Shown piece after piece: positions 33,364-42,827 of a stretch of DNA of 64,000 nucleotides (positions are counted from its first letter, which is position 1; each line of letters starts with the position of its first letter). The notes below the pieces were generated by a model. That model saw only the letters and a program-made list of their open reading frames with translations. It made no database searches and had not been told where the DNA came from. The stretch is taken from positions 186,001-250,000 of the forward strand of contig NW_019028993.1 in NCBI RefSeq assembly GCF_002105155.1, given 5' to 3'. The DNA comes from Lobosporangium transversale. Taxonomy: Eukaryota > Mortierellomycota > Mortierellomycetes > Mortierellales > Mortierellaceae. The translations under genes were made by a program, and so were the position numbers.

Positions 33364-36300
33364 ATGACTACAAATAAAAATCCTTTGTGCACAAATATAA
33401 CATCCATGCCCCTTTCTGATCACTCTATTGCTCCCACTGCATCTACTTCCTTACATCTACTCTCTAAGTATTCACCTCATCCTGATCCCCATTCCCCTAC
33501 TCATTCCTCATTGCTAAAAAACAATCCCCTCTCCGACCCTATTTTCCCCTCCACTGATCCTTTCACTGTTTCCACTTCACTCACTTCCACTCATTCATCT
33601 ACCCCTAGTTCATCCAATCGCCACTCCCATTGTCGTAACGAAATTCGCCTTCAATCCTTCAGCCTTACCTATGACAAACATAAAAACTCTCGCCGACTCC
33701 TTACTTTCATTGGAGCAGTGAATGGTCGACCTGCGCGCATTCTTGTAGATGGAGGGGCCGAAGGCAATGTCATAAGTTCCTCTTTCTGCGAGAACACACA
33801 TGTTCCGCTAATTGAGGGTAGACCCATTCCTGTCATTCTTCCCAACGGTACCGAGACAATTGCTCAGCACACAGCCACGTTCACCCTCGCCCGCAACGCG
33901 TATCAGGATAAAATCAACGCCATTGTTTATCCTCTATCCAAATACGACCTAATTTTGGGTAAACCATGGCTGACGGATATCAACCCTCGCATCAATTGGC
34001 GAACAAATGATCTGCATTTTGAATACCAAGGTACCCCGGTCTTGTGGCCTTGCACTGGCATCGACAGGAAGCCTAGACAGCGATCTTCCGTCATATCTGC
34101 TCTTAACTTCCTTACCGTTGCCTCGGAACCTGATGCCTCTGTATTCCTCGCCCAAGTTCGAGTTCCAGTACCTGTCTCTAGCAGTAGTTCTGAACTACCG
34201 GACTCTATCAAGCAAATCGTTCAAGTCGAATTCCCTGATGTCTTTCCTACAACACTTCCCGATGGCCTTCCCCCTGACAGAGGTGATAGCATGCGTATAG
34301 AGACTGACCCTTATGCTGACCCACCTGTCCGACCTGTCATCAGATTGTCGATCGCTGAGCTTGATGAACTGAAGAAGCAGCTAACTGATCTTTTACAAAA
34401 AGGATTAATCTCACCGAGCACCTCACCATACGGTGCTCCAGTCCTCTTTGTGAAGAAAAAGGATGGCTCGCTTCGAATGTGTGTTGATTATCGGGGCCTG
34501 AACAAGATCACAAAGAAAAACAGGTACCCCTTACCACGGATCGATGAATTGATCGACAGATTCAGAACAGCTAAATGTTTTACCAAGCTGGATCTACTCT
34601 CGGGCTATCATCAAATGCGTGTCCATCCTGATGATAAACACAAGACCGCGTTCCGAACTCGCTATGGCCACTACGAGTTTAACGTCGTGCCTTTCGGTCT
34701 TACAAATGCACCTGCAGCGTTCTCGACTATGATGCGTAACGTACTTGATCCACTTCTTGATAAATGTGTTGTTGTGTATCTCGATGATATTTTAATTTAC
34801 TCCGATAACGAGAAAGATCACTTAGAGCACATCCGACAAGTACTCTCCCTCTTGCGTCAAGCTGGGCTTTATTGTAAATTATCCAAGTGTTCCTTCATGC
34901 AGGAAGAGACTGAGTTCCTAGGCCATGTCATCTCCAAGGATGGACTCAAGACGAATGGCGGACTTGTCAAGGCAATAAGGGAATGGCCAGTACCAACAAC
35001 CCAACGACATGTGATGCAATTCCTTGGTTTGACTAATTTTTACCATCAGTACATTTCTCATTACGCTGATATTGCTCTTCCCCTCACACAATTGTTAGGC
35101 TGCAATAAGGAATTCCACTGGGGAAAATCTCAACAAGACGCCTTTGAGACTTTGAAAAGAGCAGTGAGCTCAGCACCAGTTCTTAGGATATTCGATCCTG
35201 CCCTCTCTACAGCAGTCGAAACAGACGCTTCAGGCTTTGCAATTGGTGCTGTCCTGTTCCAGACGGACCAAAATGGTGAATCACGACCAGTAGCTTTTAC
35301 TTCACGCAAGCTCAACCCAGCGGAACGCAACTATCCTACACACGAACAAGAACTGCTGGCTGTGGTGCATGCTCTGAAGACATGGCGATACTACCTTGAT
35401 GGTTCTCACTTTGTCGTTTATACCGACCATGCCACTCTACAACATTTTCCTAGCCAGCCGAACTTGACTCGCAGACAAGCAAGATGGATGGAGTTGCTTC
35501 AAGAGTATGATTTCGTATTCAAGTATAAACCTGGTAAAGATAACGTCGTCCCTGATGCTCTTTCACGAAGACCGGACCTCAAGGACTTGGAGGCTACACC
35601 TACTACTTTGAACTCCTTGGATATCAATCTAGACCCTGGCATTCGAAAACAACTAGCCAGTTGCTACCTACACGATCCAATTCTAGGTCCCCTCGTGCAT
35701 CAGTATAAGGATGCCTCTACCTCGGATCGTTACTTCGTGGTGGATGGTCTACTCTGGATCAACGCTGGACAAGGCCCTCGCCTCTGCATACCCAAGGACG
35801 ACGGACTCCGTTCACAACTCTTGCATGACGCTCACGACGCTCCTATATCAGGCCACTTGGGATTCGATAAAACGTACAGTAGCATGCGACGAACATATTT
35901 TTGGCCACGCATGGCGAGGGATATAAAAAAATACATTGCTTCCTGTGAGCAATGCCAGCGTAACAAGCCTTCACTAAAGCCTCCTGCAGGGCTTTTCCAA
36001 CCTTTGGCAATTCCAAGCCAACGATGGGATACTGTAACAATGGACTTCATTGTCAAGCTTCCGAAGACAGCCAGAGGTTTTGACGCGATTACGGTCTTTG
36101 TGGACAAACTGTCCAAGCAAGTTCATTTCTGCGCTAGCCGAACTACCGACACTGCCTCTGATGTTGCACGACTCTTTTTCGACAATGTTTTTAGACTGCA
36201 CGGCATGCCTCGGACAATTGTGTCAGACAGAGATTCACGTTTCACCGGCAAGTTCTGGACAACGTTGATGAAGCTCATGGGCACCAAACTTAACATGTCT

Positions 36301-37104
36301 ACTGCCTTCCATCCACAATCAGACGGACAAACAGAGCGCGCCAACAGAACATTAGAAGAAATGCTCCGCTCTTACATATCGTACAAGCAAAACGACTGGG
36401 ATCTTTTACTGCCTATGATGGAGTTCGCATACAACAACTCTGTCAATCCTACGACAGGCTTCTCCCCATTCTTTCTGAACTATGGTCACCATCCACTAGT
36501 CCCTGGATCTCTTTTAAAGCCACCTGATACCAATGTTCCGGCTGTCAGTGATTTTGTTCGAACCCAGTCGATGAATTTGGCGCTAGCTCAGGATGCCATT
36601 ATCGAAGCGCAGAATAGGCAAAAGGCCCAAGCGGACAAAACTCGCAGGCCTGCTACGTTTGCTGTGGGTGACATGGTGCTCTTAAGCTCGGAAAACATCT
36701 CTGTCGCGGGACATAAAAATAGACCGTCGCAGAAACTGGAACCTGAGTACATAGGCCCTTACAAGATCATTTCGAAGGTCAATGAAAATGCCTACAAGCT
36801 GGAACTACCGCCTGACATGCATCAGCATCCAGTCTTTAATGCCGATCTGCTTCGCCCCTATATTGAGTCACCTCGTGAATTCGGCGACCGCTCACCACCA
36901 CGCCCTGCCCCCGAGCTGGTAGATGGAGAAGAGGAGTATGAAGTCGACAAAATCATTGACTTCAAAATGTTTGGCAAAACTCCTAAGTGGCTCGTTCTTT
37001 GGAAAGGCTATCCATTAGATGAAGCCACTTGGGAAACAAAATCTTCGCTCGCAAACGCTAAAGAGGCGCTTGCCGTCTTTGAGGCTTCAAGAAAAACAAG
37101 ATAA
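33364..37104 (+). CDS. Gypsy-1 inner copy pol polyprotein, intact
   Basis: About 1246 residues without a break. Order: Ser/Thr-rich lead; protease with RILVDGGAEGNVISS near residue 130; reverse transcriptase with LDLLSGYHQMRVHPDD and VVYLDDILIYSDN; RNase H with ETDASGFAIGAVLF and HEQELLAVVHALKTW; integrase with HDAHDAPISGHLGFD, CEQCQRN, a TMDFIVKLPK Asp, IVSDRDSRF and FHPQSDGQTERAN; GPY/F (YIGPYKII); and a C-terminal chromodomain (YEVDKIIDF, WLVLWKGYPLDEATWE). A chromodomain at this place defines chromoviruses, which are guided to modified histones. Pol is in a different frame from gag and starts about 70 bases after it. The protease loop has DGG in place of the usual D(S/T)G. Confidence 0.95.
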   Translation: MTTNKNPLCTNITSMPLSDHSIAPTASTSLHLLSKYSPHPDPHSPTHSSLLKNNPLSDPIFPSTDPFTVSTSLTSTHSSTPSSSNRHSHCRNEIRLQSFSLTYDKHKNSRRLLTFIGAVNGRPARILVDGGAEGNVISSSFCENTHVPLIEGRPIPVILPNGTETIAQHTATFTLARNAYQDKINAIVYPLSKYDLILGKPWLTDINPRINWRTNDLHFEYQGTPVLWPCTGIDRKPRQRSSVISALNFLTVASEPDASVFLAQVRVPVPVSSSSSELPDSIKQIVQVEFPDVFPTTLPDGLPPDRGDSMRIETDPYADPPVRPVIRLSIAELDELKKQLTDLLQKGLISPSTSPYGAPVLFVKKKDGSLRMCVDYRGLNKITKKNRYPLPRIDELIDRFRTAKCFTKLDLLSGYHQMRVHPDDKHKTAFRTRYGHYEFNVVPFGLTNAPAAFSTMMRNVLDPLLDKCVVVYLDDILIYSDNEKDHLEHIRQVLSLLRQAGLYCKLSKCSFMQEETEFLGHVISKDGLKTNGGLVKAIREWPVPTTQRHVMQFLGLTNFYHQYISHYADIALPLTQLLGCNKEFHWGKSQQDAFETLKRAVSSAPVLRIFDPALSTAVETDASGFAIGAVLFQTDQNGESRPVAFTSRKLNPAERNYPTHEQELLAVVHALKTWRYYLDGSHFVVYTDHATLQHFPSQPNLTRRQARWMELLQEYDFVFKYKPGKDNVVPDALSRRPDLKDLEATPTTLNSLDINLDPGIRKQLASCYLHDPILGPLVHQYKDASTSDRYFVVDGLLWINAGQGPRLCIPKDDGLRSQLLHDAHDAPISGHLGFDKTYSSMRRTYFWPRMARDIKKYIASCEQCQRNKPSLKPPAGLFQPLAIPSQRWDTVTMDFIVKLPKTARGFDAITVFVDKLSKQVHFCASRTTDTASDVARLFFDNVFRLHGMPRTIVSDRDSRFTGKFWTTLMKLMGTKLNMSTAFHPQSDGQTERANRTLEEMLRSYISYKQNDWDLLLPMMEFAYNNSVNPTTGFSPFFLNYGHHPLVPGSLLKPPDTNVPAVSDFVRTQSMNLALAQDAIIEAQNRQKAQADKTRRPATFAVGDMVLLSSENISVAGHKNRPSQKLEPEYIGPYKIISKVNENAYKLELPPDMHQHPVFNADLLRPYIESPREFGDRSPPRPAPELVDGEEEYEVDKIIDFKMFGKTPKWLVLWKGYPLDEATWETKSSLANAKEALAVFEASRKTR

Positions 37105-37128
37105 TAGGTTTCTTCATGACGGGAAGGA

Positions 37129-37323
37129 TGCAAGCGAAATCACTATAATAATTTTGTGCAACATAGTATTTCGCCCATATTTCTAGAGCATTCCTTGCAA
37201 CAGGATATTAACTAGTATAAATAGGTCTACTTTTCTATCTAGTTCTGTAGCATAGTTCCCCCTGAATAAAGATACCTTTATTGCACCCTTAGATCCCCCT
37301 AGAACACTACCTTGACTTTTGCA
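37129..37323 (+). repeat. 3' LTR of inner Gypsy-1
   Basis: 195 bp with the same TG...CA ends as the 5' LTR. The purine-rich gacgggaagga directly before it is the likely plus-strand primer tract. Confidence 0.92.
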
Positions 37324-37917
37324 GGCATCGTCCAACGTCTCTGGCTGTCTAAGTCTTACCTGCTTGCTTGTTTCGGGCTCAAGGCCTAGCATGTATTTTT
37401 GCAAAGCAGAGTCTTTGTCGAGATTTGTAGCCAGACGTAGGTGGCTTCTAAACTTGCTCGTATATTCTGCCACACTCATCCTTCCCTGACGAAATTTATC
37501 CAACGCTCGGCGAGCTGCATTCGCAGAATCTGGAGGGGTGAACTGACGGAGGAATGCTTTACGGAAGTCAGCCCAAGGTGTATCGAGATTCAACCCGGAA
37601 TCTCTCCACCATGCCTTGGCTTCGCCATTGAGACTGAGGACAGCGTATCGAACCCATTTGGATGGCGTGAGTGTGACAATAGTGTAATACTCCTCCAGGC
37701 TGTCGACAAAGTTTAAGGCTGCAACAGCGTTAATAGCTCCTTCGTAAGGTGTAGGCTTCTGTGGCTTTAGGACCGTGGCGAGGGTTCTGGCTAGGTCATT
37801 CTCAGCGGCTTCGTTGGCTTTGGCAGTAGAGAGGGCCTGATTAAAAGCAGTAGCTATGGCTTCGCGAATGTTCAGAGGAAGATCGATGGACGAAAGGGCG
37901 TTATTCAAGTGTTCCAT
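37324..37917 (-). pseudogene. Gypsy-1 outer copy gag, N-terminal half
   Basis: It begins MEHLNNALSSIDLPLNIREA at 37917 and stays open to PETLDDA at the insertion point, where the frame runs into the LTR of the guest element. It joins in sequence, not physically, with 32054-31672. Confidence 0.92.
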
Positions 37918-37984
37918 GGCGAGGGGTGAAATTCAATGGTAATTGTAGTTCTCTGGGTGTGGTCGTGGTTTCCTTTGCTACCAA

Positions 37985-38179
37985 TGCAAAAGTCAAGGTA
38001 GTGTTCTAGGGGGATCTAAGGGTGCAATAAAGGTATCTTTATTCAGGGGGAACTATGCTACAGAACTAGATAGAAAAGTAGACCTATTTATACTAGTTAA
38101 TATCCTGTTGCAAGGAATGCTCTAGAAATATGGGCGAAATACTATGTTGCACAAAATTATTATAGTGATTTCGCTTGCA
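37985..38179 (-). repeat. 5' LTR of outer Gypsy-1
   Basis: 195 bp. On the minus strand it precedes a primer site at about 37983-37961 identical to that of the inner copy. Confidence 0.9.
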
Positions 38180-38239
38180 TTGAGCCGTCGACTAACGGTG
38201 TTCTCAGAATCAGCCGCTGGTATGAGCCAATTGGCCCTG
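38180..38239 (-). mobile_element. Tc1 family A remnant, right part
   Basis: It continues the transposase fragment of 27552-27644 (compare 51581-51640 on the plus strand), with the ttgag target duplication at its left edge. It stops abruptly where the second chromovirus begins. Confidence 0.75.
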
Positions 38240-38325
38240 TGTGACAGTATATAGCCTTAAGCCTATAAAAAGGCTTGTTTTAATAATTATAATAAAATCA
38301 TCTTTTGTCTCTCTTAATTATTACA
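38240..38325 (+). repeat. Short 5' LTR of Gypsy-2 (inferred)
   Basis: 86 bp with TG...CA borders. It includes a tataaaaaggc box and is directly followed by a sequence close to TGGTAGCAAAGC. The same 86 bp unit at 50513-50428 (minus strand) is followed by an exact TGGTAGCAAAGC. No 3' copy exists here to prove that it is an LTR. Confidence 0.65.
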
Positions 38326-38459
38326 CGGTAGCAAAGCTACTCTGATCCCCGACCTTCATCCCTGTCCCCTGCCCCCTGTCCCCTGCCGTACCACCCTACC
38401 TCCTCGATTTTACTTTCAACCTGCTCTCTGTGGAAGATTTAGCCCTAATCCTTGATTCC

Positions 38460-39347
38460 ATGACGCTCACTACCGACAACCCTGTGATGACCCCCGCTTT
38501 CAAGTACCCCCAACCCGACAAGTTCGAGGGAAAGCGCGATGGCTTCTCAGCCAACACCTGGTTGCGCTCTATGCGTCGTTTCTTCGTTGGTGCCTCTGTT
38601 CCTGCTTCGGCACAGACGGTTGTAGCCATAGCCTTCCTCGGGCCTGACGCGGCCCGATGGTTTTACGGCGCAGGCATCTCTGACGATGCATCGTTCGACA
38701 CCTTTGAAAAAGGGTTCCGGGATGCGTTCGTCCCCAATGATTTCTCTCAACTCATCCGATTTCGCCTGTCCTCCCTTAAGATGAGTACTACTGTCACCGA
38801 TTACGTTGCCGAAGCCCGCGAACTCCTCACGGCACTCTTAGCTGATGAGCCTTCGGCAGGAGGACGCAAGGCAATCGAAGACTTTGCTTTCATCTGCTTC
38901 GTACAAGGGTGTCCACCTGCCTTGAACCAACTCTTGCGTGCCTTCCAGGTCACACAAACCCTGACAGTCTACCAGCTCTTTGCGGCTGCGGAACAATTTC
39001 AGCCGGACGGTATATCCCAGGCCCGCGCTGCCCCGAACACCCAGTCTTCTGCGGTTGCAGCTCAACTCCAGTCCGCTCGGGATCCCATGGCTATGGAGGT
39101 GGATAACCTGCGGATGGAACTCAATGCTTTGAGGAAGCAGTTTCATGGCCGAGGCTTCCTCTCCCCTCTCACTCCCAATGAAAGATCTGAGCTGATTAAA
39201 CGAGGCGCTTGCTTTAAGTGCCGACAAGATGGCCACCGGGCCAATGAGTGTCCTGGTCGACGTTCTCGCAACTTTAATAACTTATCCACATCTGCAGGCG
39301 ATGTCCTAGACCTTCCGTCGGGAAAAGCCTCCAGCGGCCAGGCTTAG
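38460..39347 (+). CDS. Gypsy-2 gag protein
   Basis: About 295 residues from the ATG at 38460; the open frame runs 10 codons further upstream without an ATG. The gag core contains TWLRSMRRFFVGAS, PDAARWFYGAGI and FRDAFVPNDFSQLIRFRLSSL. The zinc knuckle CFKCRQDGHRANEC lies near the end. It should form particles and bind the element RNA. The frame looks intact, although the element as a whole is not. Confidence 0.85.
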   Translation: MTLTTDNPVMTPAFKYPQPDKFEGKRDGFSANTWLRSMRRFFVGASVPASAQTVVAIAFLGPDAARWFYGAGISDDASFDTFEKGFRDAFVPNDFSQLIRFRLSSLKMSTTVTDYVAEARELLTALLADEPSAGGRKAIEDFAFICFVQGCPPALNQLLRAFQVTQTLTVYQLFAAAEQFQPDGISQARAAPNTQSSAVAAQLQSARDPMAMEVDNLRMELNALRKQFHGRGFLSPLTPNERSELIKRGACFKCRQDGHRANECPGRRSRNFNNLSTSAGDVLDLPSGKASSGQA

Positions 39348-39536
39348 TCCAGGGCTTGGTCGCTGCAGCAACTTCTCCCTCTCTTCTGGACAGAGGGAGT
39401 ACTAGCAAGTCAGAGTTAAGTTTTGCCAATGAGCATAATAAATCTAGTAAACTCAATAATTCTGGCATGCACACACTCCCTATTACTGGTGATTCGCCTG
39501 AAACCTTAAATTGCTCAACAACGGAAAAAGCTAAAA

Positions 39537-42500
39537 ATGTTAAAAATGAACCATGTGCCACATTCCAATGATCACACGGCCACACTGTCATCTTCCCCCC
39601 CAACGGTGCCTAGAATGTTCGAGACAGTGGACCTGGACCCACTCGGGCCTCGCTCTATTCTAGCACCCTCTCTGCCCACCAAGAGTCAACTACGCCGCTC
39701 ACGTAAGAAGACTGTTCGACTACAGTCTTTCACAGTGGACATTGCAGCTCACACCCTACTTACATTCCTTGGTGCTGTCAATGGTCGCCCCGCCAGAATC
39801 TTAATTGATGGCGGTGCCGAGGGCAATGTCATTAGCTCCTCATTCCAAAAGCAGCACTCCATTCCTCTACAGTCCTGTTCACCCATTCCAATCATTCTTC
39901 CTAACGGCGACCGCTCCATCTCCCAACACACTGCTTCCATCACTCTTGAGCGTGACACTTACTCCGACACCCTTAATCCACTCGTCTATCCACTCAAGCA
40001 CTACGACCTTATTCTTGGCAAGCCCTGGCTCACCGCTATCAACCCTTACATTGACTGGCGCACCAATGATCTTCACCTTACTTCACATGGCAATACCGTG
40101 CGCTGGTCATGTAGAGGATTCCAAGCTAACTCTATTACAGCTAAGTCTCGTGGATTGCTTATGAGCCACATGCATTTCCAAACTGTCGCAGCACAGCCGG
40201 GCAGTGAGGTTTATCTTGCCACAGTTAAACTCCCTCAATCCTCACCAAACACCGCCACCAACATGCACCCTGATATTGCTTCTATTATCCAAGTTGAATT
40301 CCCTGACGTCTTTCCTGACTCACTTCCTGCAGGTCTTCCGCCAGATCGTGGTGACTCTATGAAGATTGGAACAGACAGCATTCCTTGCAGATATGGCCAC
40401 TATGAATTTAATGCTGTTCCATTTGGTCTAACTAGTGGCCCTGCTTCGTTCTCCACCATGACGTCACAAGCTTTGAGTCCATTGTTGGATAAATGTGTAG
40501 TACTTTACCTGGATGACATCCTGATTTACTCCAAGAATAAGAATGAACACCTGGCCCATCCTCGCAGCGTGCTCTCCCTCCTCCGGAAGAACCGTCTCTA
40601 TGCTAAACTAAGCAAGTGCTCGTTTATGCAAGAAGAAACTGAATTTCTAGGACATGTTGTTTGTAAAGACGGCATCAAGACAAGCGCGGGTCATGTCAAG
40701 GCTATCAAAGAATGGCCTCGACCCACCAAACAAAGGGATATCCAACAGTTCATTGGCCTTGCTCAGTTCTATCAGCAGTACATCCATGACTTCGCTACTA
40801 TTGCCCTACCCTTGACAGCTCTCTTGGGTGATGGTGTTGCGTTCTCTTGGGATGAGGAAAAAGAGCGCGCATTCGCTGCCTTGAAGAGCGCCATCACCAA
40901 GGCCCCGGTGCTTAGGATATTCGACCCTGACCTGCCCACAACAGTAGAAACAGACGCCTCAGGATTCGCCATAGGAGCTGTGTTGTTTCAAACAGATGAA
41001 CACGGTGAGTCCCGGCCCGTAGCGTTTACATCCAAGAAATTTAGCCCTGCCGAGAAGAACTACCCAACACACGAACAGGAGCTGCTAGCTGTCGTACATG
41101 CACTCAAAACATGGCGCTACTACCTCGATGGCACACATTTCGTCGTATACACCGATCATGCTACGTTACGCCACTTCCCAACACAGCCTAAACTAACGCG
41201 ACGACAAGCGCGCTAGATGGAGCTACTTGAGGAATATGATTTTGATTTCAAGTACAAGCGTGGATCGGACAACATCGTCCCTGATGCACTTTCGCGACGA
41301 CCAGATCACCAAGATCTACAATCTGTCGCTGTCAACTCACTTGTGGTCGAACTAGTGCCGAACCTGAAGCAGCGCCTGATTGAGAGTTACGCTGATGATC
41401 CAAAGCTCTCCACGATCTATAAATTCTGCCTTGAGAAATGTCCTCCGCCTAGCTACTCGTTACATGATGGACTTTTATATGTTTGGCGTCGCGGAACAAA
41501 CCTAGTCTGTATTCCGCAGAAGTCTGATATTCGTCTTACCCTTCTCCACGACGCTCACGACTCCGCTATAGCCGGACATCTCGGATTCGATAAGACCTAT
41601 GATATCCTTCGTCGTTATGTATTCTGGCCCAGGATCGCTCGCGATACTCGCAATTATATCCAAACCTGTGAAAGCTGCCAACGCAACAAGCCTAGCCGAC
41701 AACGCCCTGCAGGCCTGCTCCATCCTCTCGCGATTCCCAAAGAACGCTGGAGTGCTGTGACGATGGATTTTATTGTCAAGCTTCCCAAGACTCCTAGAGA
41801 TTTCGACGCCATCACAGTATTTGTTGATAAATTCTCCAAGCAGGTGCATTTTGTGCCTAGCACCACCAAAGACAAGGCTTCAGATGTGGCTAGGTTCTTC
41901 TTTGACAACGTGTTCAGGCTTCATGGCATGCCTACAACCATCGTCTCGGACCGTGATACAAAATTCACTAGCAAGTTCTGGCAAGAACTCCATCGGCTCA
42001 TGGGCTGCAAACTCGCCTTGTCCACAGCATTTCATCCGCAGACAGATGGCCAGACCGAACGCGCCAACCAGACATTGGAAACAATCCTTCGTGCGTTTGT
42101 AGATCAACGACAAACCAATTGGGACCTATTGCTTTCCGCTGCTGAATTTGCCTACAACAACTCGGTTAACGCGTCCGCTGGATTTTCATCTTTTTTCTTG
42201 AATGCTGGATTTAACCCGCGTGTCCCAGCATCTCTTCTACAACCTACCATCCACACATCATCAAACCCTAGTGTGAAAGAATTTTTGGAGTCCCAAAGCG
42301 CGGCGCTTACGTTGGCAAAGGAAGCCATGGAAGAGGCAAGAGAGAGGCAGGCAAGAGGCGCAAATGCTCGCCGACGTGATCACTCATTTACTGTTGGAGA
42401 CCAGGTACTACTCAGCACAGATAATATCACCGTTGACACTGATAAGAACAGGCCGACGGAAAAGCTCCGAGCATTATTCGCTGGGCCTCATACCATTGTC

Positions 42501-42826
42501 GAACAAATCTCGCCTGTATCATTCCGATTAGAGCTTCCAAATACGATGAAGATCCATGATGTGTTCCATGTGGACCGTTTTAAAAAATACATTCCATCGC
42601 CAGAGGCCTTAGGGCCCAGAGTTCCAGCACGGCCGCCGCCTGAAATTATTGATGATGAAGAGGAATACGAGGTCGAAGCTATTTTAGACCATCGATTCAG
42701 TAGCAATCGCCAGGAGTCCCTCATTAAATGGAAAGGCTACCCTAGAGAGGACTCCACTTGGCAGCCAGAGAGCACCCTTACAAACTGCACCAGGATGCTG
42801 AAGAAATACAAGAAAACACATAGACT
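39537..42826 (+). pseudogene. Gypsy-2 pol with RT deletion and in-frame stop
   Basis: The first part, 39537-41216, has the protease (RILIDGGAEGNVISS) and jumps from GDSMKIGTDS straight to RYGHYEFNAVPFGL. Relative to Gypsy-1, roughly 115 residues of the reverse transcriptase fingers are lost, including the first catalytic Asp, with the frame kept. YLDDILIYS, RNase H and an intact-looking integrase follow. A TAG at 41214-41216 replaces the Trp codon of the ARWMELL motif. The rest runs to a C-terminal chromodomain (SLIKWKGYPREDSTWQPE) and is cut by a Tc1 element; the frame ends inside it at 42854. Confidence 0.9.
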
Positions 42827-42827
42827 A

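Larger units (their letters stand above)
32055..37323 (+). mobile_element. Chromovirus Gypsy-1, inner copy, complete ends
   Basis: 5269 bp with 195-bp LTRs (32055-32249 and 37129-37323) and the 5-bp duplication GGCAT (32050-32054, 37324-37328). It sits inside the gag gene of the outer copy, pointing the other way. A primer site starts at 32251. Gag has a single-base insertion and pol is intact. LTRs and internal sequence are almost identical to the outer copy, so both transpositions are recent. Confidence 0.95.
27645..38179 (-). mobile_element. Chromovirus Gypsy-1, outer copy, interrupted
   Basis: 195-bp LTRs (27645-27839 and 37985-38179) begin TG and end CA, and differ at very few positions. 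The 5-bp duplication TTGAG flanks the element (27640-27644, 38180-38184). Read on the minus strand the order is LTR, primer site, gag, pol, LTR. Its gag gene is split by a complete second copy of the same element (32055-37323) in opposite orientation. Without the guest it would be about 5.26 kb. Pol is also frameshifted near its end. Confidence 0.93.
38240..42826 (+). mobile_element. Chromovirus Gypsy-2, 3' truncated
   Basis: It starts with an 86-bp terminal segment (38240-38325, TGTGACAG...TTATTACA) followed by a primer site (cggtagcaaagctac). The same start occurs in a fragment at 50379-50513. Gag and pol follow. The 3' LTR is absent: the end of pol meets a Tc1 element at a TA (42826-42827). 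Beyond that element no Gypsy-2 sequence resumes. It is a dead copy with an in-frame stop and a reverse transcriptase deletion. Confidence 0.85.
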
